Below, piece by piece: positions 46,322-57,717 of a DNA stretch of 64,000 nucleotides. The notes below the pieces were generated by a model that was given only the letters and a program-made list of their open reading frames with translations, had not been told where the DNA came from and made no database searches. Position 1 is the stretch's first letter; each line of letters starts with the position of its first letter. The stretch comes from Proteles cristata cristata (Eukaryota; Chordata; Mammalia; Carnivora; Hyaenidae). Where the stretch lies: NCBI GenBank assembly GCA_017311185.1, contig JAESUZ010001712.1, positions 2,976,001-3,040,000 on the forward strand, in the 5' to 3' direction. A program made the position numbers and the translations under genes.

Positions 46322-46420
46322 TTCAAAAGTGCCTTTTAAAGGAGAGGACATAACTGACTGAGCCACCCTGACTGCCAGCTCAGAGCCCCTGTTTCAAAAG
46401 TGCCTTTTAAAGGAGAGGAC
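46292..46420. repeat. Local duplication with inserted SINE pieces
   Basis: A 28-bp unit beginning TTCAAAAGTGCC and ending GGAGAGGAC occurs at 46322-46349 and 46393-46420. Between the copies, 46348-46368 perfectly repeats 21 bp of the SINE at 46292-46312. Then 46369-46387 carries TGACTGCCAGCTCAGAGCC in the opposite orientation, matching the young-SINE variant rather than the adjacent SINE. Confidence 0.9.
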
Positions 46421-47790
46421 TCATAGCCAAGTCCCTGCAAAGTTTCTCAAATTTGGGGCTCTCTTTCATTTACTTCATTTTTGAACAGTTAAGTGGTGTT
46501 TGGGGGAAGGCACAATGGCCCAAACGATCTCAATCAATGTTATTTTTGGATTCTGGAAATCGTTTTGGAAGTCTAAAACAAAAGCAAAAATATTTAATAT
46601 AAACTTAGTTGTTTGTTTTTGGAGTGTCAGTTCACAATTGCAGTTGGTAGTGTCTAAAGAACATCTTTTATAGATCTTTATACATCTTTTATAAATCTTT
46701 AAATAGATCTTTATAGATGTTTAAAAAGCCAAACAGCACATGTTTATGTCAAAGAGATAAAACATAAACACCAACAAGATGAATACAAATAAAAACAAGA
46801 GATCTAATAGTATACAAATGGGTACTTGCTCCTGGAGGTAACATCACTAGCGACAGCTTCATACATGGAATCGAAATGCACTGAATCTCCAGCAGCTTTG
46901 ATGGAAATAAACGTGCTGTGCTCTGGAATACTGTGGGGAATGATTCTAAAAGTGACTTTAGTTACATTTTTAGTGATTTTTCTTATAGGGGAAAATAAGA
47001 ATTTTCTTTATAGCTGGGGTTGTTTTACTTGGGGACATAGAGCTAAATGTTTATTTCTTCTGTGCCTTTCTGCTGTCTCTTTCCACTGACACCACACATT
47101 CACTAAGCCACACTGTGTTCCAGTTATATTCAGGTTTCACAATATATTCCTTAAGTCCTACCTAAATAATACAGATAAAAGTTACTCTTTTACGTTTCAT
47201 ATATGTTTCAAGAAAAAATGGAATCTTTGCTATCCCCCAAAGCTTGCTTTTGCATTTCTTGACATGTGTAAACAACTTCAGAGAAAACTCAAGGTGAAAA
47301 TCTCAGAGCTGATAATCACATATAAATGTGCTTCTTGAAAGCGGCACCTAATTTTGTAATATTATTTTAACCTTCCAAAGAGAGAGTAGAAAAGGAGCTA
47401 GAACCAAAATTTCTTTAATCTTTGTGTTGATTAGGTGTGAGAGAAGTTATGATTAGAGCTCTCTGTAGATCTAGCATTGATGTGGAGTCAGAGTCATGAA
47501 TTTGGCACAGTGAGGATCAAGTCTGTCCCCAGACTTGCTTTGTTTGGCTTCTACAAAGTTTTTGTTTGTTTTGAGTTTTAATCAGTTCCTTTTAGATGGG
47601 TTCACTGTAATTACCATTATGCCGTTTTACCCTGCTTGCTTCAGTCATTTCTATTATCTTACTTTTTTTTCAATCCTTGTGAAAGTGTATAGAGTTTAGT
47701 TCCATAAGTTGACTATAAAACCTACAAAGCAATTTGGTTATGCATCAGTTGCCTTATCATGTCTAGACTCACTACAAAGTGGTCTTAGGT
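46421..47790. other. No recognised feature
   Basis: AT-rich, with a small 'atcttta(t)agatcttta' local repeat near 46665-46720. Nothing else supportable. Confidence 0.5.
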
Positions 47791-47813
47791 TGACTTTTCC
47801 TGTGGCTTTCTTA

Positions 47814-47840
47814 TCTATCATCTATCTATCTATCTATCAT
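47814..47840 (+). repeat. (TCTA)n microsatellite at the tail end of a SINE
   Basis: About six TCTA units lying inside the target-site duplication of the minus-strand SINE, so in SINE orientation it is a (TAGA)n 3' tail. Confidence 0.92.
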
Positions 47841-48050
47841 TGTTTAATATTTATTTATTTTTGAGAAAGAGGGAGAAACAGAGCACAAGCCAGAGAGGGG
47901 AAGAGAGAGAAGGAGACACAGAATTCGAAGTGGGCTCCAGATTTTAAGCTGTCAGCACAGATCCCGATGTGGGGCTCGAACTCGTGAACTGTGAGATCAT
48001 GACCTGAGTCAAAGTTGGACGCTTAACTGACTGAGCTACCCAGGTGCCCC
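47841..48050 (-). repeat. Felid SINE, minus strand, with 17-bp duplication
   Basis: Tail, GA tract and reversed head ending 'gactgagctacccaggtgcccc'. Duplication TTCCYGTGGCTTTCTTA at 47797-47813 and 48051-48067, one mismatch. The TCTA run at 47814-47840 lies between the first duplication copy and the SINE tail. Confidence 0.95.
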
Positions 48051-48067
48051 TTCCCGTGGCTTTCTTA

Positions 48068-48894
48068 ATGTTATGTGTTTAGCTGACTCATAACTCTGGA
48101 CCTAAAAATAATATTGCGGCACCCTTGTTATCACCGATGGTATTGAATTATTCCCTCTGAACAAAGGCGTCTGGTGTTATTAGGAGTGTGAGATGCAGGT
48201 TCTCATGCTCATGAACATCAAATCATGAGCTGAATTCCCTGAAAGAAGAGTCCATTGCAGTAGTCTTATTCAGGCATTTCAAACATTTCTTGAGGGCCTA
48301 CTAAAAATCTATAGCACTTTTTTACCTTTCAGTATTTATTACGTATTTCTTTTTCCTATTATGTAGACCAAACCAAACAGACCACAAAGAGACTTTATTC
48401 TGAAAAGACTGTGTCAATCGCATTAGCATCTACTTGACATGATATTCCTGTGTGTTAGAATTCCTTAGTAAGTCTCCTTCCATTTATCTAAAAAACATGA
48501 AAAAGAATCTGGGTAGCAGTAATATGCATTTAAAAATAAAAGCCAGCTGCTCATCACACATTCACAGCTCCTCCTGCCCCTTTGCAGGGCATACAGGAAG
48601 TCAAATTTTCAGTTTTATTTTCCTTTTTTTTAATCTTCTACTGCAAGGCTATTTCCATTTAGATGGATCTGGTGCCTGGAAGTAGGCATTTTTGTGCCCT
48701 GCCTCCCTAAATAAAAAAGGTATTTATCAATTTATCACATTGTCTTTTTCAGCACTTTTTAGACCAGAGGGACTAGATAGCACACACATTTTGGAAAGTT
48801 CTTATGCTATTTCATCAATTAATAAAACCACACTTTAAACAAACATGCTTCTCTTATCTACTTTTTTTAGGGGAAAAATACCTAAGATACTAGA
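48068..48894. other. No recognised feature
   Basis: Unassigned AT-rich sequence. Confidence 0.5.
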
Positions 48895-49400
48895 TATGCC
48901 AGGTTGATTGCAAAATAGACCCCAATTCTCTATCCCGCCTCATACTGAAGTCCTTTGCCAAGTGACTTTTCAGCCCCTCCTGTCCAGAAGTAGATTCTGT
49001 TTCCTCACTCTTGAACCCGGGCTGGTCTCGTGACTCTCTCTGGCCAATATGGCAGCGGTGGAGATGTGCCAATTTCAAGCTTGCTCCTCAAGAGGCCTTG
49101 TGCCTCCATTCTGTCTTAGAGCCTTGCCACTGCCGGAAGAACGAGGCCCGGGCTAGGCTGCTGGAGTGTGAGAGAGCACATGGAACAGAACCAAGTGACA
49201 GCAGCTGAGGCCATTCCAGATCAGGCAGCCCCCAGCCAACCTGCCAGCTGGACAGGGATGCCTGAGACACACCAGCCAACCCAGCTCACACCAGCACAAC
49301 TGCCCAGCCAACCCATACACTTATAAAAAATAATGAGGAATTCTTGTTAAGCTGCTGTATTTGGGGGTGGTTTATTATACAGCACTAGCTAGTGGATGTA
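48895..49400 (+). repeat. MaLR-like LTR, plus strand
   Basis: Includes 'gaacccgggctggtctcgtgactctctctggcc' and 'agctgctgtatttgggggtggtttattatacagcactagc' (in pieces), like the copy at 42045. The GC-richer centre gives short open frames on both strands that are not genes. Confidence 0.7.
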
Positions 49401-49469
49401 CTTCCTTATAGTATTTTAGTATATATGTACATACATCAAAAAGTATCAACATAGATATGGGTCGGACTA

Positions 49470-49660
49470 TGCCGTAACTTGGAGTTTAGTGCCAGATTCA
49501 CGTGTGCAGAATCTCAGCTTTATGACTCACAAAATGTCCCTCTAAATTTAGTTTCCTCCTGGAAACTAAGGAAAATTAGCATGCTGAAGGGCTATTGTAA
49601 AGATGAGAGATGATTATACATAAAATGACTGGAAAATAGGCACTCAATAGATGAAAGTGA
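49470..49660 (+). repeat. MIR SINE, plus strand
   Basis: 'gagtttagtgccagattc', 'tttatgactcac', 'ggctattgtaaagatgag', then 'ggcactcaatagatgaaag' in the MIR order. Confidence 0.65.
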
Positions 49661-49904
49661 CTAGTATCTTTACGTGTATATTTGGTGTTATGTGACTTAT
49701 AACTATTAAGTTGCATTTTCCACTGACATACAAGTAATAGATCAATAACTATGAGAGTGGTCTCAGTACCTGGCCTCGATGTAGGAGGCCTGCCTAAACC
49801 CTGAGTAACTCTAAATGAGTTAACTCTATGTAACTTTTGTCTCCTCGCAAGATCTCAAGGTGGTTCTCCTTGGAGACCTGAAAGTTATCTAGTCCAGACT
49901 TTCA

Positions 49905-50525
49905 CTCTGCAACCCGTGGCACTGACTTCTGCTGGCCTTCTGCTATGGTTCAGTGTGATGGCGCTGACCAGCCTTCCTGTTGCTATTGTTTGATAGCTCC
50001 TCCTGCCATTGTTGTGACTTTTGACATGTTGGCATGGTTACTGTGGCTTGGCTTCTCCAGCTCTATCTTATTACTCTCTATTAGGACTTTTATCATGTTC
50101 TTGAGGCAAAGATGGTCTATATATTCACCCAAACCCTTTCTCTCTCTGAGTATATGGCTAATATACATTTCTCAGTCCTTATAAGCTGGGGGAGCCATGT
50201 GACTAGTTTTCAACAATGGAAATTTGTGGCAGGCTTGATTATAACTTCTGAGATGAAACATTTAAAGGCAGGTACACCTTTTCCATGCTCTCTTTTCACT
50301 CCATGGTTGGTTGGTTAGGAAAGATAGATCAGAGGACAGTGGTAACATAGAGGATGACAAAAGTACAAGATGCAAAGAGCCTGGATCCTTGCATCATCAC
50401 CTGGAAGAGAGCCACCAACAGTGGTACTTGACCAGGATAATCTGCACCAGACTTCGCATGAGTTAGAAACAATTTTTTATTGTGTTAAGTGTCTGAGATT
50501 TGAGATGTTTGTTGACTAGTGCACC
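49905..50525 (+). repeat. MaLR-like LTR, plus strand, diverged
   Basis: Contains 'gggggagccatgtgactag', 'agagcctggatccttgcatcatcacctggaagagagcc' (in pieces) and 'attgtgttaagtgtctgagat', a common MaLR LTR pattern. The 5' boundary is uncertain. Confidence 0.55.
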
Positions 50526-50636
50526 TCCCAAATTTTATAGCCTGATTTTGCTTCTTAAAATGGTCCTAGCATAACAGCAATAATATGTATCATTGCTTCT
50601 CACAAATCCTTCACATCTTTAAACCTCAGAAGGTTT

Positions 50637-50885
50637 ATGGGGCACCTGGGTGGCTCAGTCAGTTAAGCATCCGACTTTGGCTCCGGTCATGATCTCACGG
50701 TTAGTGGGCTTGAGCCCCACGTCAGACTCTGTGCTGACAGCTAGCTCAGATCCTAGAGCCTGCTTCACATTCTGTATCTCGTTCTCTCTCTCTGACCCTC
50801 CCCTGCTCATGCTGTCTCTCTCTTTCTCTCTTGGAAATAAATTTTTAAAAAGCATTAAACATTTTTAAAAATTTAATAAATAAAT
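50637..50885 (+). repeat. Felid SINE, plus strand, with 16-bp duplication
   Basis: Head GGGGCACCTGGGTGGCTCAG, variant block GACAGCTAGCTCAGATCC, CT tract and a long A-rich tail. Duplication AAACCTCAGMAGGTTT at 50621-50636 and 50886-50901, one mismatch. Confidence 0.95.
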
Positions 50886-50901
50886 AAACCTCAGCAGGTT
50901 T

Positions 50902-53450
50902 CTTGGAATCTGGGTAGAAAGAGAATGTAAACTAATTACACAAATACTTTGTGGATGCTTGCCATTTGCCAGATATTGGGCTAAGTTACACTGAGTTTGG
51001 ATAGACAAAACACAAAAATGACATCATAAGGCCTCACTCATTTCGACACCTCTCCAAGACTGAGTTCTGATATCTTCACTCTGTTCCCAAGTATAAATTC
51101 TCTGCCCATACCGGATGTTGAAGAAGCACAAGAGATAGTCTTTCTTCCTTTGCTTCTCTTTTACAAGTCTCAGTCCTTGAGGCTATAGGGCAGCTCCTCC
51201 ATATCATATTACTTTTCCTGCCTAGAAGATCCATTGGAGATTCCTATAAAGAAGATACCTCATTGCCTCCCCTAACATTAGGTGAACCTCACAAACATCC
51301 TCAATACACATGTAAAATTTCAATTTCACAGTATTTAGCTGTTGTTTTCATTCTCTTGTATAGATGCCAAGAAAGATGGATCACAAGACTGTGAATCTAT
51401 GAGTTTCACACTAACGTTGTGTACAAGGCAGAAGGACCTTTATTTACTTTCCACTAAAAACAGAAAACACTTGGATAAAAAGAGAGACTATTTGACAGAG
51501 GAAAGAAGAGGTTGAGGTTGACTTAAAAAAAAAAATGTCATCCGAGCAGTGATACTTATTTCAGTCATCACAAATTTGCATTCCCAGTTTCACTTTAGAG
51601 CCCTGAAACATTTCTCCTTCCAATGCTCTTTGGGTTTTTCATCTGCTACTAAACAACATGTTGCTGGATAATTAGAGTCATATTTGGGGTATTTTCAAGG
51701 ATCTCTGTGTGTTGGTTTGGATGACGTTTGGAACCAGGCAGGGAAGGTGGTTCAGCAGAACTTCAGATTATATTTGCCTGGTTCTAAAATGTTGAAAGGG
51801 GTTTTTTTGGTTTGTTTGTTTGTTTGTTTTGTTTTGTTGAAACCAGAGGTGTCTATGGAGCCCAGGAAGAATCAGAGGAGCCTCAACAGCTGGATGCTAT
51901 AAATGCCTCAGTATTGGCACTCATCTTTCAATCATTTCACTAATCATATATAGAATATTCAGGAAAAGGGTGTTTGCCATGGACGTATCATCTGCTTCCC
52001 AGCTCTGCAGTATCTGACAGTGAGTGAGATGGGCTTGCTTTAGTGTTAAATGTGTTGGATGGAGATAATCAATTCTCAATCTGTGTAAGTAAATCAGCTT
52101 CCCCGTCTTTCCCCAGCTTTAATCAGGCTCCCACGCATGGTAAGACCCCACACATGCTCCCTGCTCTCTGGTATGCTGTCAAATTCCGTATGCCAAAAGA
52201 AATCTACTTTACAGATTTTAGATGGAATTTAAAAAACAAAACAGTGTTCTTTACTGAACAGTAATGAGATTGTTCTAACCTCTTGACTTATAGACTAAAT
52301 GTGACAGATGTGGCTAATTTGGCATTGATAATTCTGAAAAATACAATAAAATGCCATTTTTAAAATACTGCCAGTTGAGAACCTTTCTTCCATGTGAACA
52401 ATTCAGAAGTCCCTTATTGAAAAAGAAACCCAGTTTCCTGATTATGCTACAATTGGCACAAAATATTTCCGTAATGATTTGGAAGCATTGCATCTTCTTT
52501 TCTCAGTGTTAAATTTAAGAAAGACTTTAGAAGCCTTGGGAAGAGAGCAAGACTAACTTTATTTTTGTAATTCTCTGACTATTGAGTTCAAGAACCTAAT
52601 AGCTAGCATAGAGCTGGCCATACAACAAAGATCTGTTGAACTAAAATCTTGAAAGGTTTGTTCAATTGAAATGTCTGTTTTATCTTTAGCCCGACTTTTA
52701 TGTGTTTGGAATGCTCCTCTGGCAATAGTACCATATTCTGACACATAGTTCTTTTTTTAAGTACTAAATTATATTGCTGCTGGAGTTTTAGACTTTGAAT
52801 ATGCCCCGTGTGGGACATTTCAGATGGTAGATGGAACTCCTATGCCACTGAAAATTTTAAACTATGTGAAAGGAATATCTGTTTCTTTTACTAATTTCTG
52901 CCCAACCATAATATGTTTTATCAGTGCTGAGATGATATATACAATTGAAGGAAATAAATCACTTGGTTGATTTGTATGTGTGTTACCGCCTTTATTTTTC
53001 TTATACTTATTCTGAAATTCTTCTGTCGGTAAAAGGAAAGAAAACTCAGATATACCCTTTTAATTAAAATTTTGATAAAGGCATATGAAAAGAAAGGACA
53101 ATAGAGAAAATAGGAAATGAAGAGGAAAGGAAGTAAAAGATGCTTTAATATTGACATAGCAAAGATCTTGACTTGGAACCTTCTATTCCTTATAGGGTCC
53201 AGACTTCTGGGCACATCTGTTGAACTATTAGGACAGGCAGACCTCACCGAGGCCTTTGACATGGTTACTAAGCAGCTTCTGGGGGAACCAATCTGTTACT
53301 AGGATTCCGAACCACTGGGCACTTGCGAAGGCCAGGTGAGGGGGATAATGGGATTTGGGGAGAGGGGGTCTTGAAGAGCTTGTTGACAGCCCATCCCTAA
53401 GAAAGATGAATACTAAAGAGACCTTTTAAGTAGGCTTTGGGGTGAGAAGT
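50902..53450. other. No recognised gene or transposon
   Basis: A repeat-poor 2.5 kb with only simple (TTTG)n near 51800-51838. Open frames of 61-113 codons lack domains. The frame ending at 53302 reads LLGTSVELLGQADLTEAFDMVTKQLLGEP near its end, which looks protein-like but was not recognised. Confidence 0.4.
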
Positions 53451-53748
53451 TGCCATGGTCTGAATGTTTGTTCCTCCAGATTTCATATGTTGATATCCTA
53501 ACCCCAAAATGATGGTCTTATGAGGTAGAGCCTTTGGGAGATTTGGTCCCTTATAAAAGAGACATCTCCCCCCACCGGAACTTGCTAGTCTATTCTGCCA
53601 TGCAAGGACACTGCAAAAGATGGCCATCCATGAACAGAAAAAGGGCCTTCTCCAGAACCTCAGAATGTCCAGAATTGTAAAAAAGTAAACTGCTGTTATT
53701 TATAAGCCACATGGAATTTTGGGTACAGCAGTCTGACAGACTAAAACA
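53451..53748 (+). repeat. MLT1-type MaLR LTR, plus strand
   Basis: 'ccatggtctgaatgtttgttcctcc', 'catatgttgatatcctaacccc', 'gggagatttggtcccttataaaagagac', 'ccatgcaaggacactgc', 'cagaattgtaaaaaagtaaac', ending 'gacagactaaaaca' (in pieces). Clear MaLR LTR; flanking 5-bp duplication not convincing. Confidence 0.88.
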
Positions 53749-54984
53749 GATGGGGGCTTCTCATCCAAGATAATCACTGTGGCTTGAATCTATACCAAGC
53801 ATCACCTTCAGATCTATGTCTGAGTCTAGGAGAAAAAAAAGCTGGGCATAAAAACATGATTTGCCTCCCCAAGTTCTGACCGGTAGTTGTACACAGGTGT
53901 GACTGCTTTAGGACACTCTAATGAGGAAGGTCCTGGTTTCCCCACATTCCTACAAATCATAGTGTGACCTTGGCGCCAACCACCGAAAGAGTGGACATCG
54001 TGTCCAGTACTGCAGTAGCACGTCAGTAGCAGTAGCCGGTGTACAGTGTGGAGCCACAAGCCAAGTACAGTGGCCACAGGCAGAGAGGATGGCCATTCCC
54101 GCGGGATGGAAGGAAGGGTGGTAAGGTCTCACAGAGCCTCGTGGTCACCAGGGCCATAGAGTACATGACAGATATCTTCTAGGATACCCATTTATAGCGA
54201 GGAGTGACAGGATAGATTCTCAAAGGATTAGTGGTTCCCCAAGAGAAGGTGGAGGCACCAGGTCAATAAATGTAGGTATTGACATGAACATGGTCCCAAG
54301 TGTCCCCCAGAGGTGTCTGTTGCCTGAATACATGGGATAGAGAGAGATAAAGGGCTCTGAAGATGTCCTTATCAATTGAAGTAGGTCAAGGAAGTTTTTG
54401 TTTAAAACATTAGGAAAACCAATGGAAAGAATTGAAAAACACACATGTATTAATCACCCACATGTGCCAGTCTCTCCGCGGGGTGCCTTCCAGGGCTGCC
54501 TTCTCCATTCTCAACTCGCTCTGAGAAAAGACACTGCGAAGTCCATTTTGTATGAGATTAAACAAAAGCTCAAGGTATTTAAAAATAATATTTCTAAAAT
54601 CACAGAGCAAGTATTGTGTGATGAAAACTTTGATTTCCACTCAAAGCCTTTATATACTCCATGATTTCTGACAGAAAACCCTGCCCCCCCCAAAAAAAAG
54701 CAAAATAATAACAGCTGATAAATCTAGGTGAAGGGGTATATTAGAGTCCATTGTACTATTCTTCTTAATGATTTTTGAGTACTTTTTTTTCTTAAATAAA
54801 AAGAAAAAAATTAAAGTCATGCAAAACCAATCTTTGGAAAGCAAAGGGAATCAAACGTCTGATCTATAGTGCTCACCCAGAGATTTTCTGCCCCTGGCCT
54901 CCCTTTTGTAGGAATTGTTCCTCCCCTTCCCACAACTTCATCCTCACAAGTACCTGCAATGGGCAGAATGCTGAGTGTTCCCTG
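53749..54984. other. No recognised feature
   Basis: Unassigned. Minus-strand frames near 53826-54132 and 54220-54693 overlap in several phases and have no recognisable domain. Confidence 0.45.
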
Positions 54985-55385
54985 TATTTCTTTCTTAGGG
55001 CAGCCATAACAAATCACAAATTTGGTGCCTTAAAGCAACAGAAACCCAAGGTGTCAGCAGGGTCATGCTCCATCCAAATGCTCTTTTTGGCTTCTACCTT
55101 CTGGTGGTTGCCAGCATCGCTGGTATTCCTCAGGTTATGGCAACATACCTCTATTCTCTGCGTCCCTCTTCACATCTTCTTCCCTCTGTCTCTTATGTCT
55201 CTGGGTCCAAATTTCCCTCCTCTTATAAAGATACCAGTCATTGGATTTAGGGCTCACTCATTCAATGTGAACTCATCTCAATTCCATGACATTTTCAAAG
55301 ATCCTATTTCCAAGTAAGGTCACAACCACAGATTCTGGGTGGACATGAATTTAGGGTGATGTTATTCAACTCAATCTAGTCCATC
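54985..55385 (-). repeat. MLT1-type MaLR LTR, minus strand
   Basis: 'tagggcagccataacaaatcac', 'cttataaagataccagtcattgg', 'caaagatcctatttccaagtaaggtcac', 'ctgggtggacatgaattta' (in pieces) are the reverse complement of the LTR type seen at 39741. The 88-codon frame inside is incidental. Confidence 0.88.
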
Positions 55386-55419
55386 CAGGATCTCCACCTC
55401 CTGTGTAATTCCCTCTCCT

Positions 55420-55940
55420 TGAGGGTAGGCAACACCTGCCGATATGATGGGATAGTCATTTCTGTGATTGCATTACATTGTAGATGAGTCCATTACAACA
55501 GCCTGGAGAGAGATTCACCTGCTGGCTTTGAGCAAGGACATGAGTGTGGTCTCAGGAAGACGACAGCAACCCCCAGCTGACAGCCAGCAAGAAAACGGGA
55601 CCTCAGTCCGCAAGGAACTGAACTCTGTCAGCAACCTGAGGGCAAGCTTGAACTGGATTTTCCTTGAGAGCATGCAGACAAGAATTCAGACTGGTTGACA
55701 CCTTGATTTCAGTCTGTTAAGACTGAGAAGATCCAGTGAAACAATACCTAGACCTTTGACCCAGGGAAACTGAGATAATCAATGTGCGTTCTTTTGTTTG
55801 TTTGTTTGTTTGTTTGTTTGTTTTGAGAAAGAGAGAGGGAGAGAGGTCTGAGCTGACTGAGCCACCCAGGTACCCCACAATGATCATACTTTTAAGCTAT
55901 GTTTGTGGCAACTTTTTATGTGGCAATAGAAAACAGATGC
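55420..55940 (+). repeat. MaLR-like LTR, plus strand, split by a SINE
   Basis: 'ggagagagattcacctgctggc', 'agcaagaaaacgggacctcagtcc', 'ccttgatttcagtctgttaag', then after the SINE 'taagctatgtttgtggcaac' and 'gtggcaatagaaaacag'. The two halves align with one LTR. Confidence 0.7.
55788..55877 (-). repeat. Internally deleted SINE, minus strand, with (TTTG)n tail
   Basis: Only the reversed head (…GACTGAGCCACCCAGGTACCCC), a short GA tract and a (TTTG)n run of about seven units remain. Flanks AATGTGCGTTCTTTT and AATGATCATACTTTT are a diverged duplication within the host LTR. Confidence 0.88.
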
Positions 55941-56826
55941 ATCACCTCAGTAATCTTGTTCCTTTAAATGGTTTACAAATAAATCACAGTCACGTTACAG
56001 GGACCTTCCTCAGAGATGTGGAATTTGGAAGAGAGACAGAGTCCCATTTGGAGCTGCTTTGAATGATTCCTGGCTTTATTGTAATTTGGTTGTTACTGTG
56101 TACCTGGTATCCTCCCTAGAAATTTTCTTTATTTTTCCCCTTAAGGAAGCCAGAGTTTGTTTCTGCTTTTTGCAACCAAAGGAACCATAAGTAATACAAA
56201 AGTATAGAACATAGCTATTGTTGAAAATATGTATTAAGCTGCCTTAATGATAGAGTGGGCCGAAAAAGCTGAAAGCTGCAATCTTTAAAGAAAGGTTTTG
56301 ATTTAAAAAATTACTACTAAGATGTGGAGGTGATAATGGAATATATTACTCTATGCTAGTTACCAGGCTCTATACTTAACATATAGAAGATCATTTAATA
56401 TTTATAAAAACATTAGATCAGTGTTACTCCTAATCTTACTTCTCACTTGTGGATTTCAGAAGCGGTAAAGCTGGGATATTAACTTAGGTCTGATTCTAGA
56501 GCCTGCTTTATTCATCCTTAAGCAATATTGCATCAAATAAAATAGTGTCCCACGTTGGCCCTACGCCACAACCCTGAGCTTAAGAGTCTCTTTTTCTACC
56601 AAATGCAAGAATGAGGAGTGCAAATTTATCTTGTAAATAATGAATAAAATCTGGGTGATATTTTAAAAATTACTTGCTAACAAGGTCAAGGCACATGAAA
56701 GCTATTTGTGCTGGGAATTCATAGGACCAGCCTGACTCTACCTGGTTGCTGGGTGCCTCTCAGGGCCCCTCCCACTAGAACTGACAGAATTGACCCTCCA
56801 TCTGTGGTCAATCAGCCCACACACAG
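55941..56826. other. No recognised feature
   Basis: AT-rich unassigned sequence. Nothing supportable. Confidence 0.5.
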
Positions 56827-57000
56827 AGCCACGCTTCTCAGTTGTGGCTGCGCATTAGATCCACCTGGGAGCTTTGAAATACTGTATAAGCTCTGCCTGT
56901 ACCTCACACCAATTACAGAAGAGTTCCCAGGTGGGACGCGGGCTTTGGTGTTTTTTGCAGTCTTCCAGGCGACTCTACTCTCCAGTCACAGCTGAGAATG
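56827..57000 (+). mobile_element. MER5-like hAT DNA transposon
   Basis: 'cttctcagttgtggctgcgcattagatccacctgggagctttgaaa' to 'ccaggcgactctactctccagtcacagctgagaatgcc' (quoted in outline) is the MER5-type order. Terminal bases are decayed. Confidence 0.75.
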
Positions 57001-57477
57001 CCACTCTAGGATCTATGTGGACCATGGTAAGTCCAGCCTCTGGAAGTCCAGCCTCTGCCCAGTATCATGCCCCAGGGTCAGCAATATCCATGGAGTAATG
57101 TCCAGCCTGCCTGGGGACCTATCTCTGCCTTCCTGACCCCAGGCCATGCAGGGGTGCCTGGCTGGCTGCCCATGTTTGCGTGTAGATCTACAGGTGAATC
57201 ACAGGATCCACAGGAGATCTTGCCTTTTTCCCCAGTAGGATCCTTACATCACTGTTGGTGTTGTGGGATACTTATACAGTCATATATCTCTAAAGTGATA
57301 TTCTCAGGTGCTTTCAGTACAGTGACGCTTGATGCAAAGCCTTCAGGAAGGGATTTTGCCTCCTCCTCCTTAAAGGGTAAACTTTACTGCAAAAGGGCCA
57401 GTTACGTTTCTATTTCTCTTGTCTATAGGCTTCTGGCAACTGATGACACTTGTTGTTTTGTTCTATTAAATCTTCTT
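57001..57477. other. No recognised feature; long chance frame
   Basis: A 142-codon plus-strand frame (57067-57495) covers this and runs into SINE tail sequence. A local repeat of 'aagtccagcctctg' sits at 57030-57058. No domain recognised. Confidence 0.45.
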
Positions 57478-57704
57478 TTTTTTATGTCTTTTTAAATTTA
57501 TTTCTGAGAGAGCGGAGAGAGAGAGAGTGTGTGTGTGAGTAAGGGAGGGTCAGAGAGAGAAGGAGACACAGAATCTGAAGCAGGCTCCAGGCTCTGAGCT
57601 AGCTGTCAGCACAGGGCCCGATGTGGGGCTCGAACCCACGAACTGTGAGATCATGACCTGAGCTGAAGTCAGACGCTTAACCGACTGGGCCACCCATGCG
57701 CCCC
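57478..57704 (-). repeat. Felid SINE, minus strand, with duplication
   Basis: Tail, GA/GT tract and reversed head ending 'gactgggccacccatgcgcccc'. Duplication TGTTCTATTAAAT at 57459-57471 and 57705-57717. It shares the AGCTAGCTGTCAGC block variant with the copy at 50637. Confidence 0.95.
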
Positions 57705-57717
57705 TGTTCTATTAAAT

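Noticed and set aside
57067..57495. 142-codon open frame as a gene
   Set aside because: It runs into SINE tail sequence and has no recognisable domain.
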